Shown piece by piece: positions 7,943 through 16,155 of a stretch of 56,625 nt of DNA; position 1 is the first letter of the stretch, and each line of letters starts with the position of its first letter. This DNA comes from Clostridia bacterium. Lineage in GTDB: Bacteria; Bacillota; Clostridia; Oscillospirales; CAG-272. The stretch is taken from assembly GCA_017556745.1 (NCBI GenBank), contig JAFYMF010000042.1, positions 1 to 56,625 on the forward strand, read 5' to 3'. Made by a program: the position numbers and the translations under genes. Below the pieces are notes generated by a model. That model did not search any database. It had not been told where the DNA came from and was given only the letters and a program-made list of their open reading frames with translations.

Positions 7943-9799
7943 TTATTTTTTCTCACCGTCGGTTCCTTTTACGGTTGAGACCATATTGTTCATAGCCTTG
8001 TTCATGAGGCGGAACATGCAGTCGTTATCGTACTCTTTATTTCTCATGTTCCAGCATCTCTTGACCTCTGCCTTAACTGTCTCATAACTGCTAAGGAACT
8101 TCTCAAACTTTTCGTCAACGTTCTCGATAGCACCTGTCTCAGCATATTCAAGACGGAGAAGCATAAAATCGGTCATAAAGCTATAGAGCTCCGCAGATAC
8201 AATTAACTCATCACGAAGAATTTCTCCGTCATCTGCCGTCAGCTTCAGTGCCTTTGATCTCTCGATAATATCCTGCATTCCCTGCTTTATCTTCTGATAA
8301 TGCTCAAGACAGAAGATACCGTCATGCTTAGGATCGCCGTTCTCGGTAAACTTTCTGTGGAAGGTCCAGAAATAGTGCTGGTCGTAAAGCGACGCTCCTA
8401 AACGAATAATATCACTGACGCTTCCGTTATCACAGGGATAAAGAACTCTGTCTGCATAAGCACAAGCAAGATCAAAGTCTCGGTTACCCTCAAGATTCCA
8501 TGCCAGGGCACCTGCATATATAAGACCGTGCTGCATTGCAAAGTCAAACTGAATGTGACCGAAGTCACCCCATTCGGTCATAAGCAAGCCTCTTGCGCCG
8601 TACTTAATTGCCGCCTCTGCACCTTTGAGTACGTTGAGACAGGAATTTTTAAGATCCGGGAACATTGCAGTCCAGCTGCTGGTGCCGGGACAAATATAGA
8701 AATCAAAGCCGAGAGAAGACAACAGAGCACCGTTCTTCTCAAAGTCCTCGTTGCTTCCGTCATAGTTCCATGCCAGAGGGATCATGTTCTTAGACACTCT
8801 CTTGATAACGTCTGGCTCATCCTTGTGATTTAAGAGTATATCCGCCCAGAACATGGGACGGTGGTCGTGCTCCTCTGCCTTTTTACAGATCTCATCGAGA
8901 TAGTCAAGATAAACACCGATGGTGCCCACCTTATCTGCCTTTTCCTTTGTTTTACCGTTTCTCAGACCCCATACCTCATCGCATCCTACGTTAAGATACT
9001 TTGAGTCAAATGCAGGGAGGAGAGAGGAATACAGCTCCTCAATGAAATCAAGAGATCGGGGATCGATAGGATTAATTGAACCGCAATCATCCTTATCCTC
9101 AACGCGAAGATCCATGAACTCGGGAAGCTTGAGCCAAGCATAAAGATGGCCGAAGCTATTCTGATTGGGAACGAGATCTATGTATCTTTCCTTTGCGTAA
9201 TTTGTAAGCTGAAGTATTTCAAAAGGAGTGAGCGCTTCAGCTATGTGCGCATGCTGAGGGAAAGACTGATACTCGTATACATAGGTCTCAAGATAGAGCT
9301 GAAGCTCGTTCATCTTGAGGGAAGCCATTATATCCACAAGGCGGAAAAGCTTCTCTATCTTCGGCACCTTGGCACGGCTGATGTCAAGCATAAATCCGCG
9401 GTGCTCAAGACAAGGCCAGTCCTCATAACGACCTGCAGGAACTTTTCCGGAGCTGAGCTCTATGAGCTGGATAAGAGTTTCCTTGGCTCTGAAAGCAGCC
9501 ACAGGCTCCCCGTAAAGAACAACTATTCCGGTCTCGCTGACCTCGATCACGTACTTTTCTCCACTGAGGTCACCGCACTCCTTGAACTCGATAGATACTG
9601 TCAGCTTACCTGCGTAATCGGGGACAGGATAACAGTCCACACCGGCACGGTCAAAAAGCTCCTTTTTGAATGCGGATATTATCTTAAACAGTCTTCCCTC
9701 TTCATCCTTGTGAAAAAGGACAACGGGAGATTCAGGCAGAGCAAATACGCCCTCCGCCTTCTCATATTTCTGTATACGTGGGAACAACTTGTCTATCAT
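7943..9799 (-). CDS. Family GH20 beta-N-acetylhexosaminidase-like protein (cytoplasmic, paralog 1)
   Basis: This 618-residue protein has an N-terminal domain (about 1-125) like the non-catalytic GH20b domain, then the (beta/alpha)8 catalytic barrel opening with RGFMLDISRAKVP (residues 134-146, the family's RGLMLDxSR strand). The paired catalytic acids are Asp274-Glu275 in VGCDEVWGL: Asp orients the substrate acetamido group and Glu is the acid. Expected reaction: removal of terminal GlcNAc or GalNAc from non-reducing ends. There is no signal peptide, so it acts in the cytoplasm on imported oligosaccharides. The C-terminal 150 residues are helical and not part of the barrel. It follows its paralog by 13 bases, in one two-gene operon, and ends at a strong terminator. 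Confidence 0.88.
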   Translation of the reverse strand: MIDKLFPRIQKYEKAEGVFALPESPVVLFHKDEEGRLFKIISAFKKELFDRAGVDCYPVPDYAGKLTVSIEFKECGDLSGEKYVIEVSETGIVVLYGEPVAAFRAKETLIQLIELSSGKVPAGRYEDWPCLEHRGFMLDISRAKVPKIEKLFRLVDIMASLKMNELQLYLETYVYEYQSFPQHAHIAEALTPFEILQLTNYAKERYIDLVPNQNSFGHLYAWLKLPEFMDLRVEDKDDCGSINPIDPRSLDFIEELYSSLLPAFDSKYLNVGCDEVWGLRNGKTKEKADKVGTIGVYLDYLDEICKKAEEHDHRPMFWADILLNHKDEPDVIKRVSKNMIPLAWNYDGSNEDFEKNGALLSSLGFDFYICPGTSSWTAMFPDLKNSCLNVLKGAEAAIKYGARGLLMTEWGDFGHIQFDFAMQHGLIYAGALAWNLEGNRDFDLACAYADRVLYPCDNGSVSDIIRLGASLYDQHYFWTFHRKFTENGDPKHDGIFCLEHYQKIKQGMQDIIERSKALKLTADDGEILRDELIVSAELYSFMTDFMLLRLEYAETGAIENVDEKFEKFLSSYETVKAEVKRCWNMRNKEYDNDCMFRLMNKAMNNMVSTVKGTDGEKK

Positions 9800-9812
9800 A
9801 TCATCACCCGAA

Positions 9813-11666
9813 TTATTTTTCTTCTTTGGTTCCTTTTACGGTTTCGATCATATTGTCGATACCGTTCTGTATCTGACGGAACATACACTCGTTATCGTAT
9901 TCCTTGTTTCTTGCATTCCAGCATCTCTTGATCTCACTCTTGACTGATGCATAGTAAGCGAGGAAGGATGCAAGTCTGAGATCGAAGTTTTCGATAGCAC
10001 CGTTCTCCTCATACTCAAGACGGAATAGCATATAGTCGGTCATTACATCATAGAGCTGCGCAGATGCAATAAGCTCAGCGCGAAGAAGCTCGCTGTCGGG
10101 AGCGGTCATTTCAAGAACCTTTGCCTTTTCGACAATGTCATTCATACCCTGCTTTATCTTCAGATAATGCTCACGGTTAAAGTGACCGCTCTTTTTCTGA
10201 GCGTGGTTATCGGTGAAGGCAGTGTCATACATCCAGAAGTAATTTTCGTCATAAAGATATCCGCCTATACGGATAAGCTCACTTACACTGCCCTTGGTAC
10301 ATCTGTAAACGAAATCATCCGCGTAATCACAGGCAAGAGAGAAGTCACGGCAACCCTCAAGACTCCAGGAAAGTGCACCTGAGTAGATAAGACCAAGCTC
10401 CATTGCGAAATCGCACTGGATATGACCAAAGTCACCCCACTCGGTCATAAGCATACCCATTGCACCGTACTCAACTGCCGCTTCCGCACCGTTAAGCACG
10501 TTAAGGCAGGAGTTAGCAAGATCGGGGAACATAGCTATCCAGCTGCTGGTACCGGGACAGATATAGAAATCGTATCCGAGAGTGGACATTACCTTACCAT
10601 GTCTGTCAAAGGCGTCGTCCTTACCGTTGTAGTTCCACACAAGGGGAATCATATTCTTAGATACTCTCTCGATAACACGGGGATCGTCAGTTTCGTTAAG
10701 CAGAATGTCGCCCCAGAACTGAGGACGCTTTCCGTGCGCCTCTGCCTTCTTGCAGATAAGCTCAAGGAAATCAAGGTAAACACCAAGCTCGCCAACCTCT
10801 GCTGCCTTTTCCTTTACCTTTCCGCCGTCAAGACCCCATACCTCGTCACAGCCGATGTTGAGATATTCTGAATCAAATGCGGGGAGCAAAGATGCATAAA
10901 GTCCTTCTACAAAGTCAAGAGAGCGAGGATCAAGGGGATTGATGCTGGCGCAGTTGTCACTGTCGCTTAAGCGGAGTTCCTTAAACTCGTCAAGAGCAAG
11001 CCAATTTTTAAGATGACCGAAGCTGTTCTGGTTGGGAACAAGGTCAACGTATCTTTCCTTGGCATAATCTGTAAGCTGAAGGATCTCGAAAGGAGTAAGA
11101 CCCTCGGCTATATGAGCATGCTGAGGATATTCCTGATACTCATATACGTATGTTTCAAGATAGAGCTGGAGCTCATTCATTTTAAGAGACGCCATAACGT
11201 CTACCAGACGGTAAAGCTTCTCAAGGGTAGGTACCTTAGCGCGGCTGATATCAAGCATGAATCCGCGGCGGCGAAGGTCGGGCCAGTCGAGATACTTACC
11301 GGTAGGCTGATCAAGGCCGTATACCTCAAAGAGCTGGATAAGAGTTTCCTTTCCTCTGAATGCGGCAACAGGTGTACCGTAAGAAAGGGTTATCTTTTCC
11401 TCTGTGATCTCTATCTCATAGCACTCGCCTTCAAGTGATTCATCATAAAGAAACTCAACGGATACAGTGAGCTTTCCTGCGTAATCGGGAACAGGATAAC
11501 AGTCAATACCTGCACGTGCATTAAGCTCAGTCTTGAGGGCGGATATTATCTTAAAAAGTTTTCCCTCCTCGTCCTTATGAAAGAGGACAACAGGATTCTC
11601 GGGAAGTTTGAGTATACCGTCATAAGAGGTATATTCTTTCGGACGGGGATACAAAGCTTTTTTCAT
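9813..11666 (-). CDS. Family GH20 beta-N-acetylhexosaminidase-like protein (cytoplasmic, paralog 2)
   Basis: This 617-residue protein matches the 7943-9799 product from end to end, including RGFMLDISRAKVP and the catalytic pair Asp274-Glu275 in IGCDEVWGLD, at identical residue numbers. So the two arose by tandem duplication, yet they differ in many surface residues and in the NGKTKE/GGKVKE loop next to the active site, which could shift specificity. It has no signal peptide. It is the first gene of the operon, with AAGGAG 10 bases before ATG and a near-consensus promoter 40 bases farther up. Nothing in the immediate neighbourhood imports the substrate, though the orphan solute-binding lipoproteins of this window are candidates. 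Confidence 0.88.
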   Translation of the reverse strand: MKKALYPRPKEYTSYDGILKLPENPVVLFHKDEEGKLFKIISALKTELNARAGIDCYPVPDYAGKLTVSVEFLYDESLEGECYEIEITEEKITLSYGTPVAAFRGKETLIQLFEVYGLDQPTGKYLDWPDLRRRGFMLDISRAKVPTLEKLYRLVDVMASLKMNELQLYLETYVYEYQEYPQHAHIAEGLTPFEILQLTDYAKERYVDLVPNQNSFGHLKNWLALDEFKELRLSDSDNCASINPLDPRSLDFVEGLYASLLPAFDSEYLNIGCDEVWGLDGGKVKEKAAEVGELGVYLDFLELICKKAEAHGKRPQFWGDILLNETDDPRVIERVSKNMIPLVWNYNGKDDAFDRHGKVMSTLGYDFYICPGTSSWIAMFPDLANSCLNVLNGAEAAVEYGAMGMLMTEWGDFGHIQCDFAMELGLIYSGALSWSLEGCRDFSLACDYADDFVYRCTKGSVSELIRIGGYLYDENYFWMYDTAFTDNHAQKKSGHFNREHYLKIKQGMNDIVEKAKVLEMTAPDSELLRAELIASAQLYDVMTDYMLFRLEYEENGAIENFDLRLASFLAYYASVKSEIKRCWNARNKEYDNECMFRQIQNGIDNMIETVKGTKEEK

Positions 11667-11702
11667 TTTAGGTTACTCCTTTTGGTGCAACGTGTTTTTT
11701 TT

Positions 11703-11731
11703 ATTATATATCAGCTGAAGGTTTTTTTCAA
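11703..11731 (-). promoter_or_regulatory. Promoter of the GH20 operon
   Basis: TTGAAA (11726-11731), 17 bases, TATAAT (11703-11708) on the minus strand. Confidence 0.75.
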
Positions 11732-11754
11732 GACATGACGGGAAATTTGAAGAT

Positions 11755-11784
11755 AAAAAAGGCACTCCGCCTACGCGGAGTGCC
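11755..11784 (-). terminator. Terminator of the small gene at 11797-12120
   Basis: GGCACTCCGC (11761-11770) pairs with GCGGAGTGCC (11775-11784), loop of four; T run on the minus strand at 11755-11760. Confidence 0.88.
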
Positions 11785-11796
11785 AATATCTGCTTA

Positions 11797-12120
11797 TCAG
11801 AGTCTCCAGTCTTCCTTATCGTCACCGGTAGTCTCACGCATGGTTACATGATGGCGATGAGTGAACTCCTCAAGCTGCTTTATGTACTTCTCAAAGTCAT
11901 CCTTGCCGGCAGCCTTCTCGGTTATAGAGTAAGTACCCATAGAGCTGTTGATAGAAAGATACTTTTCAGGAAGCTTTAAAAGGCCGAAAAGCATCTTCTT
12001 GGTACGAACACCGTAGAAAATGGTGGAAATTGTGCTGTAAGGAATATTGATCGTGGGGGGATTAGGTCTTGAAATGTCAGTATATATAAGCTCGGTTTTT
12101 TCAACGTATAAATATTCCAT
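11797..12120 (-). CDS. Small hypothetical protein, possibly PH-like fold
   Basis: This 107-residue protein is not recognised with certainty. I take ATG 12118-12120 as start because AAGGAGAAAAAAC stands directly before it; the frame is open farther upstream but has no ribosome binding site. The middle part (NIPYSTISTIFYGVRTKKML and LLKLPEKYLSI) alternates hydrophobic and polar residues as in small beta-rich bacterial PH-like domains that contain an IPY/I..I turn. It has no signal peptide or membrane segment. It has its own TTGACA-17-TAAAAT promoter and a strong terminator, so it is expressed alone. Confidence 0.6.
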   Translation of the reverse strand: MEYLYVEKTELIYTDISRPNPPTINIPYSTISTIFYGVRTKKMLFGLLKLPEKYLSINSSMGTYSITEKAAGKDDFEKYIKQLEEFTHRHHVTMRETTGDDKEDWRL

Positions 12121-12154
12121 TGTTTTTTCTCCTTTTTTCTTTTCTGTTTTTATT

Positions 12155-12183
12155 ATTTTACAACAAAGATGAATCAATGTCAA
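12155..12183 (-). promoter_or_regulatory. Promoter of the small gene at 11797-12120
   Basis: TTGACA (12178-12183), 17 bases, TAAAAT (12155-12160) on the minus strand, about 35 bases before the start codon. Confidence 0.75.
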
Positions 12184-12267
12184 GAGGTGAACAGATTACT
12201 TTTCTGTATAACCATAAAACACTTCCTCATCCTGTGCAGATTAGGGCATATAATCTTATTTGTCTGT

Positions 12268-12302
12268 AAAAAAACAGCACCGCGCATTTCTGCGCGGTGC
12301 TG
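12268..12302 (-). terminator. Terminator of the PFOR gene
   Basis: CAGCACCGCGCA (12275-12286) pairs with TGCGCGGTGCTG (12291-12302), loop TTTC, followed on the minus strand by a run of T. Confidence 0.92.
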
Positions 12303-12336
12303 AATATGACTGTTATATAAGAGTCCTTAAACCGGA

Positions 12337-15300
12337 TTACTCCTCGGTGGAGTAGAGGTCTACGAACTTAACGAGTCTGTCGTACTTAGCCTTAGCTGCA
12401 GCCTCAGCATCCTCAAAGAGCTTAGCGGCTCTCTCAGGGAACTGCTGCTGGAGACGGCTGTAACGAGTCTCACCGGTGATGAATTCCTTATAGTCAGCGG
12501 TGGGAGCCTTGCTGTCAAGGGAGAAGGGATTCTTGCCCTCTGCCTTAAGAGCAGGATTGAAGCGGAAGGTGTTCCAGTAACCTGCCTCAACAGCCTTCTT
12601 CATCTCTGCCTGACAGTTGGTCATACCGCCCTTAACACCGTGCATCTCACAAGGAGCGTAACCGATAACGATAGAAGGTCCGGGATATGCCTCTGCCTCG
12701 CAGATAGCCTTGAGGGTCTGGTTCATATCAGCGCCCATTGCAACCTGTGCAACGTATACGTAGCCGTAGGACATAGCGATCTCTGCAAGATTCTTCTTGC
12801 CGATTGCCTTACCTGCTGCTGCGAACTGAGCAACCTGACCGATGTTGGAAGCCTTGGAAGCCTGTCCACCGGTGTTAGAGTAAACCTCGGTATCGAATAC
12901 CATGATGTTTACATCCTCGCCGGTAGCGATTACGTGGTCAAGACCACCGAAGCCGATATCGTAAGCCCATCCGTCGCCACCGAATATCCATACGGACTTC
13001 TTAGCGAGGTAATCCTTCTCAGCGAGGATCTTGGGAGCTACGGGGCAACCTGCCTCTGCAGCCTTCTCAAGCTCTGCAATAAGAGCCTTAGCGGGAGCTG
13101 CGTTAGCCTTGCTGCTATCCTTAGTGTCAATGAATGCCTGAGCGGCAGCCTTGAACTCGTCGGAAGCCTTGTCGGAAGCCATCATCTCTTCAACATAACC
13201 GATAAGTCTGTCGCGGATGGTCTTCTGACCGAGATGTATACCAAGACCGTGCTCAGCGTTGTCCTCGAAGAGGGAGTTAGCCCAAGCGGGACCGCGGCCG
13301 GTCATGCGGTTAACGGTGTAAGGAGTGGAAGGTGCGGAACCGCCCCAGATAGAAGAACATCCGGTAGCGTTGGAGATGTACATGTTCTCACCGAAGAGCT
13401 GGGTGATGAGACGAGCATAAGAGGTCTCAGCACAACCTGCACAAGAACCGGAGAACTCAAGGAGAGGCTGATTGAACTGGCTACCCTTAACGGTAGTATC
13501 AGCAAAGGAGGTCTCCTTCTTGGTAACGGTAGCAACTGCATAATCGAATGCTTCCTGCTGATCAGCCTGAGTTGCCTGAGGCTTCATAACAAGAGCCTTA
13601 TTCTTAGAAGGACATACGTTTACGCAAAGTGCACAACCCATACAGTCAAGGGGAGATACGCTCATAGTGAACTTGAAGTTCTCAAGACCCTTGCCCTTAG
13701 CAGCCGTAACTCTGGTAGAAGCGGGAGCCTCTGCAGCTTCCTTCTCATCCATGATGAAGGGACGGATGGTAGCGTGAGGACATACGAAGGAACACTGGTT
13801 ACACTGGATACAGTTCTCGGGAATCCACTCGGGAACGAATACAGCAACACCGCGCTTCTCGAATGCAGCAGAACCCTGAGGGAAGGTACCGTCAACGTAG
13901 TCAACGAATGCGGAAACGGGAAGGCTGTCGCCCTTCATCTCGTTTACGGGGTTAACAACGGTGTTAACAAACTTCTCAAGATCCTTACGGTCGGAAACAA
14001 CAGCTGCTGCAGGAGCATCGGGAGTGCAGCTCTTCCAATCAGCGGGAACGTCGATCTTAGTGAACGCGTCTGCGCCTGCATCGATAGCGGCATAGTTGAG
14101 ATCAACCATTGCCTGACCCTTCTTGATGTAGGACTTGTATGCCATCTTCTTCATGTACTCGACAGCCTCATCCTTAGGAAGAATGTTAGCGAGAGAGAAG
14201 AATGCGGACTGAAGAATGGTATTCTTAACCTTAGCGTTACCGATCTTGTTTATAGCAAGGCTGGTAGCGTTGATGGTGTAGAAGTTGATATTGTTGTTAG
14301 CAATATACTCCTTAACAGCTGCAGGAAGGTGCTCGGAAAGCTCCTCGCCGCTCCACTGACAGTCAAGGAGGAAGGTACCGCCGGGCTTAACATCGGTTAC
14401 GATGTCGTACTTGCCGATGTATGCCTGGTTGTGACAAGCAACGAAGTCAGCCTTATTTACATAGTAGCTGGACTTGATGGGATCGTCACCGAAACGAAGG
14501 TGAGAAATGGTAACACCACCGGTCTTCTTGGAGTCATACTGGAAGTATGCCTGAATGAACTTGTCGGTGTGGTCACCGATGATCTTGATGGAGTTCTTGT
14601 TAGCACCAACGGTTCCGTCGCCGCCGAGACCCCAGAACTTGCAGCTGATAGTGCTCTTGGGTGCGGTGTCGGGAGCGGGCTTCTCCTCAAGGGAGCAACC
14701 GGTAACGTCATCTACAATACCGATGGTGAAGTTAGCCTTAGGCTCGTCTTTCTTAAGGTTCTCAAATACTGCGAATACGCTCTGAGGAGGAGTATCCTTG
14801 GAACCGAGACCGTAACGGCCGCCAACAACCTTGATATCGTTCTTGCCGTTGGTAGCAAGAGCAGTAACAACGTCAAGGTAGAGAGGCTCACCAAGAGAGC
14901 CGGGCTCCTTGGTTCTGTCAAGAACAGCGATCTTCTTAACAGTTGCGGGAATAGCCTCAAGAAGCTTGTCTGCGCAGAAAGGACGGTACAGACGTACCTT
15001 GATAAGACCAACCTTCTCGCCTGCAGCAAGCATATAGTCAATAACTTCCTCTGCAACGTCACAGATGGAGCCCATTGCGATCATTACTCTGTCAGCATCG
15101 GGAGCACCGTGGTAGTTGAAGAGTTTATAGTTAGTACCGATCTTAGCGTTAACCTGGTTCATGTAATCCTCTACGATAGCGGGAAGCTTCTCGTAGTACT
15201 CGTTACATGCCTCACGGTGCTGGAAGAAGATATCACCGTTCTCAGCAGAACCGCGAAGTACAGGATGCTCGGGGTTAAGAGAGCGTGCGCGGAATGCCGC

Positions 15301-15900
15301 AACAGCGTCCTTATCGATCATCTCTGCAAGATCATCATAGTCCCAAGCCTCGATCTTGGAGATCTCATGGCTGGTTCTGAATCCGTCGAAGAAGTTAAGG
15401 AAAGGTACTCTGCCACGGATGGTAGAAAGGTGAGCAACAGCACCGAGGTCCATAACCTCCTGAGGGTTAGACTCGGCAAGCATAGCAAAACCGGTCTGAC
15501 GGCAAGCGTATACGTCACTGTGGTCGCCGAAAATGTTCAGCGCGTGAGAAGCAACGCAACGTGCGGATACGTGGATAACACAGGGAAGAAGCTCACCTGC
15601 GATCTTATACATGTTGGGGATCATCAGAAGAAGTCCCTGAGAAGCGGTGAAGGTGGTAGTAAGAGCACCTGCTGCAAGAGAACCGTGAACGGTACCTGCT
15701 GCACCAGCCTCAGACTGCATCTCCATAACCTTTACTTCATCACCGAAAACGTTCTTGAGTCCGGTTGCGCTCCAAGCGTCAGTAAGCTCTGCCATAACGC
15801 TGGAAGGGGTAATCGGGTAAATACTTGCGACTTCCGTGAATGCGTAACTTACGTGCGCGGCGGCAGTGTTACCATCCATGGATATCTTTTTACGTCCCAT
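12337..15900 (-). CDS. nifJ: Pyruvate:ferredoxin (flavodoxin) oxidoreductase, single-chain
   Basis: This 1187-residue enzyme oxidises pyruvate with CoA to acetyl-CoA and CO2 and passes electrons to ferredoxin, the central step of anaerobic pyruvate use. All domains of the homodimeric type are in one chain: pyruvate-binding N-terminus (SYAFTEVASIYPITPSSVMA), transketolase-like and CoA-binding parts, a two-cluster ferredoxin domain (CIQCNQCSFVCP near residue 693 and CMGCALCVNVCP near 750), the CAGCAETS segment with a cluster-binding cysteine pair, and the thiamine-diphosphate site GDGWAYDIGFGGLDHV near 970. The length matches the family (about 1170-1200). It is monocistronic, with GAGGAGG before ATG, its own promoter and a very stable terminator, as expected for an abundant enzyme. 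Confidence 0.97.
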   Translation of the reverse strand: MGRKKISMDGNTAAAHVSYAFTEVASIYPITPSSVMAELTDAWSATGLKNVFGDEVKVMEMQSEAGAAGTVHGSLAAGALTTTFTASQGLLLMIPNMYKIAGELLPCVIHVSARCVASHALNIFGDHSDVYACRQTGFAMLAESNPQEVMDLGAVAHLSTIRGRVPFLNFFDGFRTSHEISKIEAWDYDDLAEMIDKDAVAAFRARSLNPEHPVLRGSAENGDIFFQHREACNEYYEKLPAIVEDYMNQVNAKIGTNYKLFNYHGAPDADRVMIAMGSICDVAEEVIDYMLAAGEKVGLIKVRLYRPFCADKLLEAIPATVKKIAVLDRTKEPGSLGEPLYLDVVTALATNGKNDIKVVGGRYGLGSKDTPPQSVFAVFENLKKDEPKANFTIGIVDDVTGCSLEEKPAPDTAPKSTISCKFWGLGGDGTVGANKNSIKIIGDHTDKFIQAYFQYDSKKTGGVTISHLRFGDDPIKSSYYVNKADFVACHNQAYIGKYDIVTDVKPGGTFLLDCQWSGEELSEHLPAAVKEYIANNNINFYTINATSLAINKIGNAKVKNTILQSAFFSLANILPKDEAVEYMKKMAYKSYIKKGQAMVDLNYAAIDAGADAFTKIDVPADWKSCTPDAPAAAVVSDRKDLEKFVNTVVNPVNEMKGDSLPVSAFVDYVDGTFPQGSAAFEKRGVAVFVPEWIPENCIQCNQCSFVCPHATIRPFIMDEKEAAEAPASTRVTAAKGKGLENFKFTMSVSPLDCMGCALCVNVCPSKNKALVMKPQATQADQQEAFDYAVATVTKKETSFADTTVKGSQFNQPLLEFSGSCAGCAETSYARLITQLFGENMYISNATGCSSIWGGSAPSTPYTVNRMTGRGPAWANSLFEDNAEHGLGIHLGQKTIRDRLIGYVEEMMASDKASDEFKAAAQAFIDTKDSSKANAAPAKALIAELEKAAEAGCPVAPKILAEKDYLAKKSVWIFGGDGWAYDIGFGGLDHVIATGEDVNIMVFDTEVYSNTGGQASKASNIGQVAQFAAAGKAIGKKNLAEIAMSYGYVYVAQVAMGADMNQTLKAICEAEAYPGPSIVIGYAPCEMHGVKGGMTNCQAEMKKAVEAGYWNTFRFNPALKAEGKNPFSLDSKAPTADYKEFITGETRYSRLQQQFPERAAKLFEDAEAAAKAKYDRLVKFVDLYSTEE

Positions 15901-15962
15901 TAGATTTTCCTCCTCAAATTTATATAAAATATTTTTTAGCTATTTAGCTTTTCCAACTCAGT

Positions 15963-15991
15963 ATTATACCACCTAACGCAAAAAAAGTAAA
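15963..15991 (-). promoter_or_regulatory. Promoter of nifJ
   Basis: TTTACT (15986-15991), 17 bases, TATAAT (15963-15968) on the minus strand, about 60 bases before the ATG. Confidence 0.6.
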
Positions 15992-16009
15992 TAAAGATTT
16001 TGTAAATAA

Positions 16010-16023
16010 GTTAATTTTTTAAC
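16010..16023. promoter_or_regulatory. Rex-like inverted repeat upstream of nifJ
   Basis: GTTAA-N4-TTAAC matches the core of the Rex redox-repressor consensus (TTGTTAA-N4-TTAACAA) but lacks the outer TT and AA. It lies about 20-30 bases upstream of the nifJ -35 box. This is a weak candidate. Confidence 0.25.
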
Positions 16024-16072
16024 TATTTTATCGATAAATGTTGCCGATAACTCTTCCGTTTTTTCTCTGTTA

Positions 16073-16101
16073 TTGAAATTACCTGTAAAATATGGTATAA
16101 T
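16073..16101 (+). promoter_or_regulatory. Promoter of the ComM-family gene
   Basis: TTGAAA (16073-16078), 17 bases, TATAAT (16096-16101), divergent from the nifJ promoter, 55 bases before the start codon. Confidence 0.75.
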
Positions 16102-16155
16102 TTGGTACAAAGCACAGAAAAGAAATTTTGAGTATAACACTAACAGGGGGACATT

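Noticed and set aside
12640..15903. A very long open frame on the plus strand opposite nifJ
   Set aside because: nifJ on the minus strand has full domain evidence. The antisense frame is a by-product of its strong codon bias and encodes no recognisable motif.
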